A DNA stretch of 64,000 nt from Actinomycetes bacterium (GCA_021798955.1 JAJZBK010000001.1:62001-126000); one strand, 5' to 3'; positions 34,064 to 44,697 are shown, counted from the stretch's first letter. A program made the numbers and translations. Notes: generated by a model not told the origin, from the letters alone.

Positions 34064-34903
34064 ATGCCCATGGCGCCATCGCTCCTCGAACGCCTGGGGT
34101 CACCTCCAAACTCGCGCCTCGTCGTGCTCAACTGCTCCGAGCTCGGCTTTTGTCACGCGTCGAACATCGGCGTGCTCGACGCGCTCCGCAGCGGCCTCGC
34201 CACCAGCGCGTCGCTCATCGTCCCGGCGCCCTGGGCCCGCGACGCCGCTCACCGCTACCGAGGCGAAGATGTCGGCGTCCACCTGACTTTGAACGCGGAG
34301 CACGACCACTACCGGTGGGGCCCGATCACCCAGGCTCCGTCGCTCCTCGACGGTGACGGAGGCTTCCCCCGCAGCGTCGCCGACCTCTGGGACCACGCCG
34401 ACCTCGACGAGGTGAGGAGGGAGTGCCGGGCCCAGGTCGAGCGGGCCGTCCTGTGGGGCCTCGACGTCACCCACCTCGATGCTCACCTCGACGCCCTGGT
34501 GCTCCGTCCCGAGTTCTTCGACATCTACCTCGACCTCGCCGTGGAGTACTCGCTCCCGATCCGCCTTGCCGGTGCCGAGGCGGAAGCCCAGGCAGGCTTC
34601 CCCTTCCGGACGCTCGCAGCCGAAGCCGGGGTGCTCTTCGCCGACCGCGTCGTCGACTGGCCCGGCAACGCCGACACCGGGGCGCTGGTCGAGCTGCTCT
34701 GCGAGCTCGAGCCGGGCGTCACCGAGGTGACCTTCCGACCGGCGATCGACACGCCCGAGCTGCGTGCTGTCACCGAGGACTTCCGGCAGCGGTGCGCTGA
34801 CCTCCACCTCCTCACCGCTGTCGCTCCGGTCACCGAGGCCCTCCGCCGCGCCGGGGCGTCGCTCATCGGCTACCGCCCGCTACGGGCGCTGATGCGACCG
34901 TGA
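34064..34903 (+). CDS. ChbG/HpnK-family (YdjC-like) carbohydrate deacetylase
   Basis: A 279-residue protein. The family starts with a metal-binding D-D pair after the first strand; here the site reads LVVLNCSELGFCHASNIG, with Ser in place of the usual second Asp. GVHLTLNAEHDHYRWG and THLDAHLDALVLRPEFFDIYLDLA supply the remaining histidines. Related enzymes deacetylate chitooligosaccharides or hopanoid sugars. The changed first motif may mean altered metal use. The GTG of the next gene overlaps its stop. Confidence 0.82.
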   Translation: MPMAPSLLERLGSPPNSRLVVLNCSELGFCHASNIGVLDALRSGLATSASLIVPAPWARDAAHRYRGEDVGVHLTLNAEHDHYRWGPITQAPSLLDGDGGFPRSVADLWDHADLDEVRRECRAQVERAVLWGLDVTHLDAHLDALVLRPEFFDIYLDLAVEYSLPIRLAGAEAEAQAGFPFRTLAAEAGVLFADRVVDWPGNADTGALVELLCELEPGVTEVTFRPAIDTPELRAVTEDFRQRCADLHLLTAVAPVTEALRRAGASLIGYRPLRALMRP

Positions 34904-35616
34904 CCGACAAGTTGGGCACCCCGCTCCACGAGGCGGTCCGTTTCGACGACGTCGTCCTGCTGCCTCCCGGGGACGACGTCAACCGCTTGGTCGGAGGCGT
35001 CTCCCTTGTCATCGACGACCAGGGAGTGACCCTCACCACCGCCGACGCCGAAAACCCCCGGATGCTCCCCTGGTCGTCACTGGAGACCTACGCCATCGAG
35101 CCGATCACTGCGTCGACGTCTCCCTGGTGGGTCGACCCCGAGCTGCGCGACCCGGCCGTCCCGGCGCCGAGCCGTCGCTCCACCTCGGTAGCCGGCCACC
35201 GTCAGCGCCGGCCGACCCTCGTTCCGGCCAGGTCCGACGAACGTGGTGCCCTGGTCAGCCTCCGGACAGCAGCCGGCACGTACCGACTGCTCGTCGCCGG
35301 GCTCGACAGCGATGCCCTGGCCGCCCGCGTGCGACCGCTGGCTGCCGCGCACCTGCCTCCTACGGCCCTGCCCACGGTCACGACCGTGCGGACGCACCCG
35401 ACCTCCCCGGCGCCGTCGACGACCTGGGAGCGACTGCGCCCCGTGCTCGCCATCCTGGCGGCCGCGGTGGCGGCGGCGGCGATCACGGCCATCCTCCTCC
35501 AGAGTGCCGGGGTCGTCCACCTGCCGTTCCTGGGCGGCACAGGCCCGACCGCCCTCGCTCCACCCGTGGCCCCGAGGCGGTTCGCCGCCGCTGCAGCCTC
35601 AGCGCTCCGCTGGTGA
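34900..35616 (+). CDS. Membrane protein of unknown function
   Basis: A 238-residue protein. The N-terminal part (about 1-160) is soluble and beta-rich (VVLLPPGDDVNRLVGGVSLVIDD, MLPWSSLETYAIEP, GTYRLLVAGLD), a layout reminiscent of PH-like signalling domains. One strong membrane helix (about 180-205, LAILAAAVAAAAITAILL) lies near the C-terminus. Coupled to the ChbG-like gene by a GTGA overlap. The 3' end overlaps the convergent mca gene by 18 bases. Confidence 0.78.
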   Translation: MTDKLGTPLHEAVRFDDVVLLPPGDDVNRLVGGVSLVIDDQGVTLTTADAENPRMLPWSSLETYAIEPITASTSPWWVDPELRDPAVPAPSRRSTSVAGHRQRRPTLVPARSDERGALVSLRTAAGTYRLLVAGLDSDALAARVRPLAAAHLPPTALPTVTTVRTHPTSPAPSTTWERLRPVLAILAAAVAAAAITAILLQSAGVVHLPFLGGTGPTALAPPVAPRRFAAAAASALRW

Positions 35617-36510
35617 GGCCACGCCGCTGAAGAGGTCCGTCTCCGGGGGGGCATCGGCCGGCCAGACCACCGGCTCACGGGGGGCCGTGCCCAGCCGGGC
35701 CAGTCGGTAGTCGTCGGTCGGGTGGATGGTGTCCATCACCTCGGGCGGGAGCCCGAACCAGAAACGCGACGCCGGATCGACCTGGGTGGCGTGGGCCAGC
35801 AGCGCTCGGCGACGGACGTCGGTAACCGACGAGACGTCGATCGAGGTGGTGACCGGCTCCTCGCGGACCCCCTCCCACCGCTTGCGCCACGCCTCGTCGA
35901 AGGGTGACTCGAGCCCGCGCTCGACGAAGGCCTGATGGAGCTCACGGAACCGAGCGGCAGCGTGCACCGTGTAGTAGAGCTTGTCGGGCTGGTGCGCAGG
36001 GCCGGCCTGCGGGTACCGGCCGGGGTCACCGGCTGCCTCGAAGGCGGCAACACCGACCTCGTGGACCCGGAGATGGTCGGGATGGGGGTAGGAGGACTGT
36101 TCCTCGCCGTAGACCACCATCACCTGGGGACGCGTCCGGCGCACGACGGCGACCAAGCGCTCGGTGGCCTCCTCCAGCGGGGCGCGGGCGAAGCAGTCCG
36201 GGTGGTCGTTAGCTGGGGTCCCCGCCATGCCCGAGTCGCGGTACCCGAGCCAGACGACCTCGTCGTAGCCGATGACCGCGGCAGCCCGAGCGAGCTCCTC
36301 GCGTCGGAGCTCGGGAATGCGAGCCCGGACCTCCGGGGTGTCCATGGCCGGGTTGAGCACGTCACCTTCTTCGCCCCCCGTACAGCACACCAAGACCGTC
36401 CGTACGCCGTGGGCGTGGTACCACGCGACGGTGCCGGCCCCTTTCGACGACTCGTCGTCGGGATGGGCGTGGACAGTCAGCAGGCAGAGCTCCTCGGACA
36501 CGTCGCTCAC
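35599..36510 (-). CDS. mca: Mycothiol S-conjugate amidase Mca
   Basis: A 303-residue LmbE/PIG-L-type zinc amidase. It starts with the Mca hallmark LTVHAHPDDESSKGAGTVAWY (zinc His and Asp, catalytic Asp), then TGGEEGDVLNPAMDTPEV and YPHPDHLRVHEVG (third zinc ligand). Mca cleaves mycothiol conjugates of electrophiles to mercapturic acids for export, so the organism makes mycothiol. GTG at 36510. It diverges from the pspA operon. Confidence 0.92.
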   Translation of the reverse strand: MSDVSEELCLLTVHAHPDDESSKGAGTVAWYHAHGVRTVLVCCTGGEEGDVLNPAMDTPEVRARIPELRREELARAAAVIGYDEVVWLGYRDSGMAGTPANDHPDCFARAPLEEATERLVAVVRRTRPQVMVVYGEEQSSYPHPDHLRVHEVGVAAFEAAGDPGRYPQAGPAHQPDKLYYTVHAAARFRELHQAFVERGLESPFDEAWRKRWEGVREEPVTTSIDVSSVTDVRRRALLAHATQVDPASRFWFGLPPEVMDTIHPTDDYRLARLGTAPREPVVWPADAPPETDLFSGVASPAER

Positions 36511-36530
36511 GCTACCGGGCAGCCAACCCC

Positions 36531-36572
36531 TACACTCCATGGGCAAACCCCCTGCGGTCGAGGACCAGGGGG
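36531..36572 (+). promoter_or_regulatory. Putative -10 box and leader hairpin of the pspA operon
   Basis: TACACT at 36531-36536 resembles a -10 box (the same hexamer as at 3567), without a convincing -35. Downstream, CCCCCTG (36548-36554) and CAGGGGG (36566-36572) pair perfectly around an 11-base loop, between the box and the pspA ribosome site. Confidence 0.4.
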
Positions 36573-36597
36573 CGGGGCTGAGGAAGGACTCGCAACC

Positions 36598-37398
36598 ATG
36601 AGCGTCATCAAGCGGCTGTCGGGGATCGTGCAGGCGAAGACGAACAAGCTCCTCGACAAGGCGGAGGACCCGCGCGAGACGCTGGACCTCTCCTACCAGA
36701 AGCAGCTCGAGAGCCTCCAGAAGGTCCGGCGCAGCGTCGCCGACATCACCACGGCCAAGAAGCGCATCGAACTGCAGGCCGGCCAGCTCAAGGCCCAGGC
36801 AGACAAGCTCCAGCAGCAGGCTCGGGCTGCCCTGACCCAGGGCAACGAGGACCTGGCCCGGGAGGCGTTGTCCCGTCGGGCGGCGATCGGCGAACAGCTG
36901 GCCGACTACCAGCGTCAGCACGAACAGGTCGCCGCTCAGGAGCAGAAGCTGATCGAGACCGCCCAGCGCCTCCAGACCGCGGTCGACACCTTCCGGACCC
37001 GCAAGGAGACCCTGAAGGCGACCTACACGGCGGCCGAGGCCCAGACGAAGATCGGTGAGGCGGTCACCGGCATCTCCGACTCGATCTCCGACGGCGGCTT
37101 GGCCATGCAGCGGGCGCAGGACAAGGTCGAGTCGATGCAGGCCCGGGCCGGCGCCATGGACGAGCTGCTGTCGTCGGGTGCCCTTTCCGACCTCTCCCAG
37201 CCAGTCGACGACATCCAGGCCCAGCTCGACCAGTTGTCAAAAGGCAGCGCCGTCGACGCCGAGCTTGCCGCGCTGAAAGCCGAAGTCACCAGTGGCTCCC
37301 CCGCCGGTGCCCTGTCCCAAGGGCCGACGGGTCCAGAGCCCGCAGCCGGTCCTCCACCGCACCAGGCGGGGACCGACGACATCACGGAGGAGCCATGA
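36598..37398 (+). CDS. pspA: Phage-shock protein A (PspA/IM30/Vipp1 family)
   Basis: A 266-residue, almost fully helical coiled-coil protein: RLSGIVQAKTNKLLDKAEDPRETLDLSYQKQ at the start, long Gln/Lys/Arg heptads, and SISDGGLAMQRAQDKVESMQAR. It ends in a flexible Pro/Gly tail. PspA oligomerises on the inner membrane surface and repairs it under envelope stress. ATG at 36598 behind AGGAAGG. Its stop overlaps the htpX start (ATGA). Confidence 0.92.
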   Translation: MSVIKRLSGIVQAKTNKLLDKAEDPRETLDLSYQKQLESLQKVRRSVADITTAKKRIELQAGQLKAQADKLQQQARAALTQGNEDLAREALSRRAAIGEQLADYQRQHEQVAAQEQKLIETAQRLQTAVDTFRTRKETLKATYTAAEAQTKIGEAVTGISDSISDGGLAMQRAQDKVESMQARAGAMDELLSSGALSDLSQPVDDIQAQLDQLSKGSAVDAELAALKAEVTSGSPAGALSQGPTGPEPAAGPPPHQAGTDDITEEP

Positions 37399-38348
37399 GC
37401 ACCGCTCGCAAGATCGCCCCCGACCGGGGGCTCACCATCCGCATGTTCACCACGGGGCTTCTCCTCGTAGTCCTCTACGGTGCCGTCATCGGCCTGCTGA
37501 TCGCCTTCGGCATCTCGGCCTCGGTCGTCCTCGTCATCGCCGCGGCCGTCCTCTTCGTCCAGTACTGGTTCTCGGACAAGATCGCCCTCTTCGGCATGGG
37601 AGGCCACCTCGTCACCCCCGAGCAGGCACCGCAGCTCCACGGAGTGGTGGACCGCCTCTGTGCCCTAGCCGACCTGAAGAAGCCTCGCGTCGCCATCGCC
37701 GACAGCGACGTGCCCAACGCCTTCGCCACCGGACGCAGCCCCAACAATGCCGTGGTCTGCGTCACCACCGGTCTGCTCCGACGACTCGACGAGCCCGAGC
37801 TCGAGGCCGTGCTGGCCCACGAGCTCTCCCATGTGGCTCACCGCGACGTGGCTGTGATGACGATCGCCAGCTTCCTCGGCATGGTGGCCGGCCTGATCAC
37901 CCGCATGATGCTCTGGGCCGGCCTTCTCGGAGGGTTCGGCGGCGGCGGGGGGGGCAGAGGTGGTGGTCGTGGCAACAACAACGGAGCCAGCCAGCTCGCC
38001 TTGATCGAGATGGGCGTCCTGTTGGTCTCCGTCGTCGTCTACGCCATCAGCTTCTTGTTGACCCGGGCGCTCTCCCGCTACCGCGAGCTGGCTGCCGACC
38101 GCTCGGGGGCCATCCTGATCGGGCAGCCCTCGGTGCTGGCCGCCGCACTCGTCAAGGTGACCGGCGCCATGTCGCGGATCCCCACCCGCGACCTGCGGGC
38201 CGCCGAGAGCTTCAACGCCTTCTACTTCACGCCTGCAATCAACAGTCGGGGGGTGAGCATCTCGACGATCTTCTCGACGCACCCCTCCCTCGACCAGCGT
38301 CTGGCCGCCCTCTCCAAGCTCGAGGCCGAGCTCGGCGGACCGGCCTGA
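37395..38348 (+). CDS. htpX: HtpX-like membrane zinc metalloprotease (M48)
   Basis: A 317-residue protein. Two N-terminal membrane helices (about 18-60), then the active site VLAHELSHVAHRD (HExxH), two more hydrophobic segments flanking a Gly-rich loop, and the third zinc ligand in RYRELAADRSG. It degrades misfolded membrane proteins. Coupled to pspA (ATGA) and to pspAB (TGATG), so the three form one stress operon. Confidence 0.93.
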   Translation: MSTARKIAPDRGLTIRMFTTGLLLVVLYGAVIGLLIAFGISASVVLVIAAAVLFVQYWFSDKIALFGMGGHLVTPEQAPQLHGVVDRLCALADLKKPRVAIADSDVPNAFATGRSPNNAVVCVTTGLLRRLDEPELEAVLAHELSHVAHRDVAVMTIASFLGMVAGLITRMMLWAGLLGGFGGGGGGRGGGRGNNNGASQLALIEMGVLLVSVVVYAISFLLTRALSRYRELAADRSGAILIGQPSVLAAALVKVTGAMSRIPTRDLRAAESFNAFYFTPAINSRGVSISTIFSTHPSLDQRLAALSKLEAELGGPA

Positions 38349-38986
38349 TGGGCCTCTTCGACACCCTCCTCGGCCGAACCAAGCCCGTCCAGGCCGACCT
38401 CGACAACCTGTTCGGCCTGCCCTCGGCGGCGGTCACCCTCCAGACCGCTGGCGGGCTCACCCCGTCAGGCCGGGCCGGTGTGTGCTACAAGCCGCCGACC
38501 GGCCAGGCGTTCGAAGACATGCAGCGGGAGGTCACCGCACTGCTGTCGATGGACGGCGGCGGCACGTTGGCCTCGGCCGAGGACACCTACGGCTACCACT
38601 GGGTCGTCCTCGAGAACCCTGATGTCGGCGAGCTCGTCAACCAGGTCCACGTGGTCAACTCGTCCCTGGCCGACGCCGGCTGGGGACCCCAGCTGCTCTG
38701 CTCCGTCTTCGGCTTCTGCCCCCTCCCCGAGGACGCGCCTCAGCTCGGCATGGGAGACGACCTCGACGCAGACGGCGGGTTGGCCACGCCGGTGTCGGTC
38801 TCGGCCTCGACGATCTACCTCGTCTACTTGTTCAAGCGGGGCACCTTCTACCCCTTTGCCCCAGCCGGCCACGAGCGTCGGAACACCGAAGCCGAGCTCA
38901 AGCTCAAGAGCCTGGTAGCGAACGACCTCCGGGTCGAGGCCGAGCTCGACCGGTGGTTCCCGCTCTGGGACCTGCCCGTCGGCTGA
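38348..38986 (+). CDS. pspAB: PspA-associated protein PspAB
   Basis: A 212-residue soluble protein starting MGLFDTLLGRTKPVQADLDNLFGLPSAAV, the signature of the PspAB family that travels with pspA and htpX in actinobacteria and archaea. The rest (SMDGGGTLASAEDTYGYHWVVLENPD, VYLFKRGTFYPFAP) has no catalytic motif that I recognise. Presumably a helper of the PspA membrane-stress response. Start overlaps the htpX stop by one base. Confidence 0.88.
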   Translation: MGLFDTLLGRTKPVQADLDNLFGLPSAAVTLQTAGGLTPSGRAGVCYKPPTGQAFEDMQREVTALLSMDGGGTLASAEDTYGYHWVVLENPDVGELVNQVHVVNSSLADAGWGPQLLCSVFGFCPLPEDAPQLGMGDDLDADGGLATPVSVSASTIYLVYLFKRGTFYPFAPAGHERRNTEAELKLKSLVANDLRVEAELDRWFPLWDLPVG

Positions 38987-39064
38987 ATTCGTCGCCCGGC
39001 ACCCGGGCCCACCGGGGAGACGAGCGCCATCGACGGTTGGTGGTCGTCCCTGCACACCCTGCGT

Positions 39065-39388
39065 TCAGGCGTCCTCGGGACTGCCACCCTCGGGGTCGGT
39101 GGCGTCGAGCCGAGCCGCCAGCTCGACGTCGAGCTCGGTGAGACCCCCGACGGAATGGGTCCGCAGCCGGAGGAGGACGACGTCATAGCGGATATCGATG
39201 TCCGGGTGGTGCCCTGCCGCTTCGGCCACCGCCCCGACCGCAGCCACGTAGTCCAGGGCGGCAGCAAAGCTCGCACACCGGACCTGGCGTCGGATCGTGC
39301 CGTCCTCGACCGTCCACGCCGGCCCGGCGCGTGCAGCCAGCGCGGCCGCAGCCGCCTCGTCGTCGAGGACCTGTGGCGGCGTGCGCAC
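39065..39388 (-). CDS. Pterin-4-alpha-carbinolamine dehydratase (PCD/PhhB)
   Basis: 107 residues. The PCD signature is clear: VEDGTIRRQVRCASFAAALDYV, then EAAGHHPDIDIRYDVVLLRLRTHSVGGLTELD with the catalytic histidines. It dehydrates 4a-hydroxytetrahydropterin, or acts in folate/molybdopterin side pathways. No aromatic hydroxylase gene is nearby. GTG at 39388 fits the family start. It lies 35 bases after the fumC stop on the same strand. Confidence 0.88.
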   Translation of the reverse strand: MRTPPQVLDDEAAAAALAARAGPAWTVEDGTIRRQVRCASFAAALDYVAAVGAVAEAAGHHPDIDIRYDVVLLRLRTHSVGGLTELDVELAARLDATDPEGGSPEDA

Positions 39389-39423
39389 GATCAACCCCCA
39401 GTCAACCCCCGGTCGGAACCCGC

Positions 39424-40815
<1,392 letters not shown>

Positions 40816-40871
40816 GGCCGGCTCCTCTCGATCGGGCCTTCCCCCTCGTGCCCGGGGGCACGGGGCGCTAC

Positions 40872-41777
40872 CTACGGCGCCGACCCTACCCCGTCGCCTG
40901 AGCCACCCCGGTCGGCGCGATATCGGCAGGTAAGCCCGAGGGCACGTGCCGCCTCGACGTCCTCTCGCCGAGGTCCCTCGCCTCCCCCGGGCACCTCGAG
41001 GATGGCGGGCACCTCGGCGAGCGCCGGGTGGCCGAGCAGGGCCGCCAGGCCGTCGGCGCCGATCGTCCCTTCGCCGATGTTCTCGTGGCGGTCGCGATTG
41101 GCGCCGAGAGCGACCTTCGAGTCGTTCAGGTGGATGCACACCAGCCGTTCGAGACCGACGGTGTGCGCCAGCCCTTCGACCACGGCATCGGCACCTTCGA
41201 CCGAGGCGAAGTCCACACCCGAGGCCCACAGGTGCTGGGTGTCGAGGCACACCCCGAGCCGCTCGTCCCCACCGGCTCGCTCCAGCACGACGGCGAGCTC
41301 GTCGAACGACCGCCCCACCGTGTCACCGGCACCGGCTGTGTTCTCGAGGAGGATCGGGCACGGCGGGGTGCCGTGCACCGAGTCGAGCGCTGCCTGCAAC
41401 CCCTCCACCACGGCGGGGAGGCTCTGCTCGAAGCCGCTGCCCCGGTGGCTGCCGAGGTGCAGCACCAGCCCGGACGCCCCGATGCCCTGGGCTGTCGCCA
41501 GGTTGGCGGCCAGGCAGGCCTGTGAACGCTCGACCAGCGCGTCGTCCGGACTGGCCAGGTTGATGAGGTAGGTGGCGTGGCAGAAGGTCTGCCGCACCGT
41601 GGGATGCACCGCCGCGGCGGCCCGGTAGGCGTCGAGGACCTCCGGCCCGTACTGCGACGGCTTCCACTGACGCGGGCTCTGGGTGAACACCTGCACCACG
41701 TCGGCCCCGATGTCGGCACCATGCTGGAGCGCCGGGACCAGCCCCTTGCCTGCCCGGACGTGGGCGCCGATCAGCAT
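40872..41777 (-). CDS. nfo: Endonuclease IV (AP endonuclease)
   Basis: A 301-residue Xylose-isomerase-like TIM-barrel enzyme with three metals: [85 protein letters not shown] and [23 protein letters not shown]. It cuts 5' to abasic sites in base-excision repair. ATG at 41777. The 56-base gap to fumC suggests co-transcription. Confidence 0.95.
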   Translation of the reverse strand: MLIGAHVRAGKGLVPALQHGADIGADVVQVFTQSPRQWKPSQYGPEVLDAYRAAAAVHPTVRQTFCHATYLINLASPDDALVERSQACLAANLATAQGIGASGLVLHLGSHRGSGFEQSLPAVVEGLQAALDSVHGTPPCPILLENTAGAGDTVGRSFDELAVVLERAGGDERLGVCLDTQHLWASGVDFASVEGADAVVEGLAHTVGLERLVCIHLNDSKVALGANRDRHENIGEGTIGADGLAALLGHPALAEVPAILEVPGGGEGPRREDVEAARALGLTCRYRADRGGSGDGVGSAP

Positions 41778-41990
41778 GGCGGCAACGTACCAGCAGCCGT
41801 CCCCGACCACGGTGCAGCCCGGTCCCCTGGCCGGTACGATCCTGCCCGAGGGCGACCCGCGTGCCGGCAGTCCGCCCACACGCCAGCACCCAGCCGTGCC
41901 ACCAGCGCCGCCGGCCCGAGAGGTCGTCGGCGCAACGGTCGGGGCGGCTCAGACGGCCACCACACTGGACCCACCTGGGAGGACACCACG

Positions 41991-42392
41991 ATGACGACGA
42001 GCTTGACCGCCAAGGCCCGAGCGCTCATCGAGCGCCCAGTCATCGCCAACGTCGCCACCGTCGATCCTGACGGCAAGCCGCAGCTCACGCCGGTATGGAT
42101 CGACCTCGAGGGAGACAACCTGGTCTTCAACACCGCGAAGGGACGGGCCAAAGAGGTCAACCTGGCCCGCAACCCGGTGGTGGCCGTTTCGGTGGTTGAC
42201 CCCGACGATCCCTACAACGTGGTCGTCGTGCGGGGGACGGTGACTGGCACCGAGGAGGGGGCCGACGCCCACATCGACGCGCTCGCCCACAAGTACCTCG
42301 GCGTCGACACCTACCCGATGCGTCAACCCGGAGAAGTGCGCATCAAGTACACCGTCCACGCCGACCGCGTCGTGGCCCAGCCAGGCGACTGA
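41991..42392 (+). CDS. PPOX-class F420-binding oxidoreductase (split beta-barrel)
   Basis: A 133-residue protein: VIANVATVDPDGKPQLTPVWIDLEGDNLVFNTAKGR, then NPVVAVSVVDPDDPYNVVVVRGTVTG and ALAHKYLGVDTYPMRQPGEVRIKYTV. This is the compact family of F420-dependent quinone/biliverdin reductase-like proteins. ATG at 41991 behind GGGAGGA. The upstream 200 bases, divergent from nfo, hold no other gene. Confidence 0.88.
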   Translation: MTTSLTAKARALIERPVIANVATVDPDGKPQLTPVWIDLEGDNLVFNTAKGRAKEVNLARNPVVAVSVVDPDDPYNVVVVRGTVTGTEEGADAHIDALAHKYLGVDTYPMRQPGEVRIKYTVHADRVVAQPGD

Positions 42393-42471
42393 CGGCGCTC
42401 CGGCGGCCGCCACGGTCCCACCCGCCGACCGCCACCGAACGCCTGTTGCGCCTCCCTTCCGCCGCTTCGGC

Positions 42472-43452
42472 TCAGCCAGCCCGGCCGAGCTCGTCGGCGA
42501 CCACTACCGACAGCACCCGGCCGGCAGCAGCGATCACGTCGTCGTAGTCAGCGAGCTCCTCCGGCCTGGCGGTGGACGAGCTCTCCCCTTGCCCGACGCC
42601 TTCGACGGCGACGATCACGCCCGAGGCACCCGCCTGGCCCAGCGCCCGGACCGTGCCGGCGCAGACCTCCGGGTGAGATAGGTCGAGCACCGTTGCGAGT
42701 GGGTCCGCTCCGACGCCGCGCGGGTGGCACGCGGCCCGGCCCCCGTGCGCACCGGCGAAGACGGCTCTGCCCCGCCACAGCACGACCGGTTGGCGCAGGG
42801 CACTTGGATCACGGTGCGAGCCGATAGCAGCAACCTGGGCGACCGTGGCGACCTCGGCGACCCGATCGGGTGAGCCCCGGACCACGAGCACGTCTGCCGC
42901 TTCGGCCACAGCGGTCGACCGCACCTGGGCGACCTCGACGACCAGCGGCGTGGCGCTCCCGTGCGCTGGCGGCGGCTGGTTGACGGCGCCGGCGAGCCGC
43001 CAGGTTGGCCCCGGGGACGAAACCGGCTCGCCTCCGAACAGGGCACGCACGATAGCAAGGGCCTCGACCAGCCGCCCGTCCCCGCTGTCGTCGTTGGAGC
43101 CGGCATCCCCGTGAGGGCCGGCGAGCTGGCCGGCACCGACGCCGGCCAGCAGGCGACCCCCACCGCTCAGCAGGTCGATCGTCGAGAGCGCCTTGGCGGT
43201 GATGGCGGGCGTTCGGCCAGGACCCGGTGGAACGATCGTGCCGAGCCGCAGTGTGCTGGTGCGGACCGCGAGCCCGCCGAGCAGGGTCATCGCCTCGAAG
43301 GCCGCACCGCCCAGCGAGTCGTCGGTCACCCAGACGCTGTCGAACCCGTTGGCCTCCGCGGTGGCCGCCCACCTCGCCACGTCCTCGAACGACTCCGGCA
43401 CCACTCCGCCGAACAGGTCGAGACCCAGTCGGACGGTACCAAGGGCGCCCAC
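42472..43452 (-). CDS. LLM-class (luciferase-like) oxidoreductase, F420-dependent likely
   Basis: A 326-residue TIM-barrel protein: TVRLGLDLFGGVVPESFEDV, AEANGFDSVWVTDDSLGG, LRLGTIVPPGPGRTPAITAKALSTIDLLSGGG, and LLAGVGAGQLAGPHG. The C-terminal half departs from the family and is Ala/Val-rich. GTG at 43452, nine bases after the dprA stop, so it is probably the last gene of the comM-dprA transcript. Unrelated function; likely a passenger. Confidence 0.82.
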   Translation of the reverse strand: MGALGTVRLGLDLFGGVVPESFEDVARWAATAEANGFDSVWVTDDSLGGAAFEAMTLLGGLAVRTSTLRLGTIVPPGPGRTPAITAKALSTIDLLSGGGRLLAGVGAGQLAGPHGDAGSNDDSGDGRLVEALAIVRALFGGEPVSSPGPTWRLAGAVNQPPPAHGSATPLVVEVAQVRSTAVAEAADVLVVRGSPDRVAEVATVAQVAAIGSHRDPSALRQPVVLWRGRAVFAGAHGGRAACHPRGVGADPLATVLDLSHPEVCAGTVRALGQAGASGVIVAVEGVGQGESSSTARPEELADYDDVIAAAGRVLSVVVADELGRAG

Positions 43453-43461
43453 GGGACCACG

Positions 43462-44697
43462 CTACCCGTCGACCGGTCGTCGCTCCGGTCGCCGCTGCCC
43501 AGGTAACGGGTACCGGCTCGACCACCAGCCGTCGCCTGCGTCCGCCCAGCCAGCGGCGACCAGACGGTGGAGGGCCTGCGCCAGCTCTCCCACGCGAAGG
43601 CTCGTCCGTACGGCCACCGTCTCGATCGGCGTGGGAACCCTATCGAGTGCCGCCAGGACCATCGCCTCCGCCGTCCCATCAGCGGGCGCCGGTGGCGCCA
43701 GTGGCGCCGGTGGCGCGGACGCTCCCCTGGGACGCCGTTGGTCGTCACGGGGTGGTCGCACCCGCGCTGCCACCGGTACGCCGGCAACGGGCAACGGGTC
43801 TGGCCGGTCGACCCGACGTCGGGCCAACGAGACCGCGACCAACACGTCCTCTGCGTCGCGCACCGGGAAGCACCCGTCCACGAGCAGGGCGTTCGTCCCC
43901 GCCGAGGCCGGCGATCGGACCGAGCCCGGAACCACGCCAACCGGGATGGACCGACGGGCAGCGGCTTCGGCCGTGTAGATGGACCCGCCTCGCTGATGGC
44001 ACTCGACCACCACGACGACGTCGCACACGCCAGCGACGATCCGGTTCCGAGCGGGGAACCGGCCCCGACGAGGCGGTGCTCCGAGCGGTGCCTCCGACAC
44101 GACGGCCCCTCGGGCCGCCACGGCGTTCCAGAGCTGTCGGTGCACGGCGGGGTACGCCACGTCGAGCCCGGTGGCGGCCACGCCGACGGGAGGGGCCGCC
44201 CGTCGACCGGCGTCGAGCGCACCGGCGTGCGCTGCCCCGTCGATGCCGAGCGCAAGCCCCGACACCACCACCACCCCGGCCGATGCCAGGTCGCGACCGA
44301 GCTCGGCGGCCACCTGCCGCCCATACGGCGTGGCGGAGCGCGTCCCGACGACGGCCACGGCGGGACGGTCGGCGAGCACTTCTGGGTCCCCCATGGCAAA
44401 GAGGACCGCCGGCGCGCCCGGGTCCCCTCGAAGCGCTGCCGGATAGGCGGGGTCCTCCGGCACCAGGACGTCGACACCGGCGCACCGGTAGCGGTCACCG
44501 ACCGCGCCCACCTCCACGCCCAAGGCGGCGGCTCGGAACCGGCACTCGGGGTCACGGGGATGGGCCCCGGCAGCCACCAAGGACCAGGCCTCCTCAGGAC
44601 CCCACTGCTCGAGCAGCGCGACTAGCCGGCGAGGCGTCATGCCCTCGAGGCCGGCCAGCGCCGCAGCACACGCTCGCGCATGGCTCACCGCGGTCAT
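43462..44697 (-). CDS. dprA: DNA-processing protein DprA
   Basis: A 411-residue protein. A helical N-terminal part (MTPRRLVALLEQWGPEEAW) precedes the Rossmann-like core: VAVVGTRSATPYGRQVAAEL, VVVSGLALGIDGAAHAGAL, GLDVAYPAVHRQLW, FPARNRIVAGVCDVVVVVECHQRGGSIYTAEAA, and SAGTNALLVDGC. A C-terminal winged-helix (LAALDRVPTPIETVAVRT) follows. It loads RecA onto incoming single-stranded DNA. ATG overlaps the comM stop (ATGA). Confidence 0.94.
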   Translation of the reverse strand: MTAVSHARACAAALAGLEGMTPRRLVALLEQWGPEEAWSLVAAGAHPRDPECRFRAAALGVEVGAVGDRYRCAGVDVLVPEDPAYPAALRGDPGAPAVLFAMGDPEVLADRPAVAVVGTRSATPYGRQVAAELGRDLASAGVVVVSGLALGIDGAAHAGALDAGRRAAPPVGVAATGLDVAYPAVHRQLWNAVAARGAVVSEAPLGAPPRRGRFPARNRIVAGVCDVVVVVECHQRGGSIYTAEAAARRSIPVGVVPGSVRSPASAGTNALLVDGCFPVRDAEDVLVAVSLARRRVDRPDPLPVAGVPVAARVRPPRDDQRRPRGASAPPAPLAPPAPADGTAEAMVLAALDRVPTPIETVAVRTSLRVGELAQALHRLVAAGWADAGDGWWSSRYPLPGQRRPERRPVDG

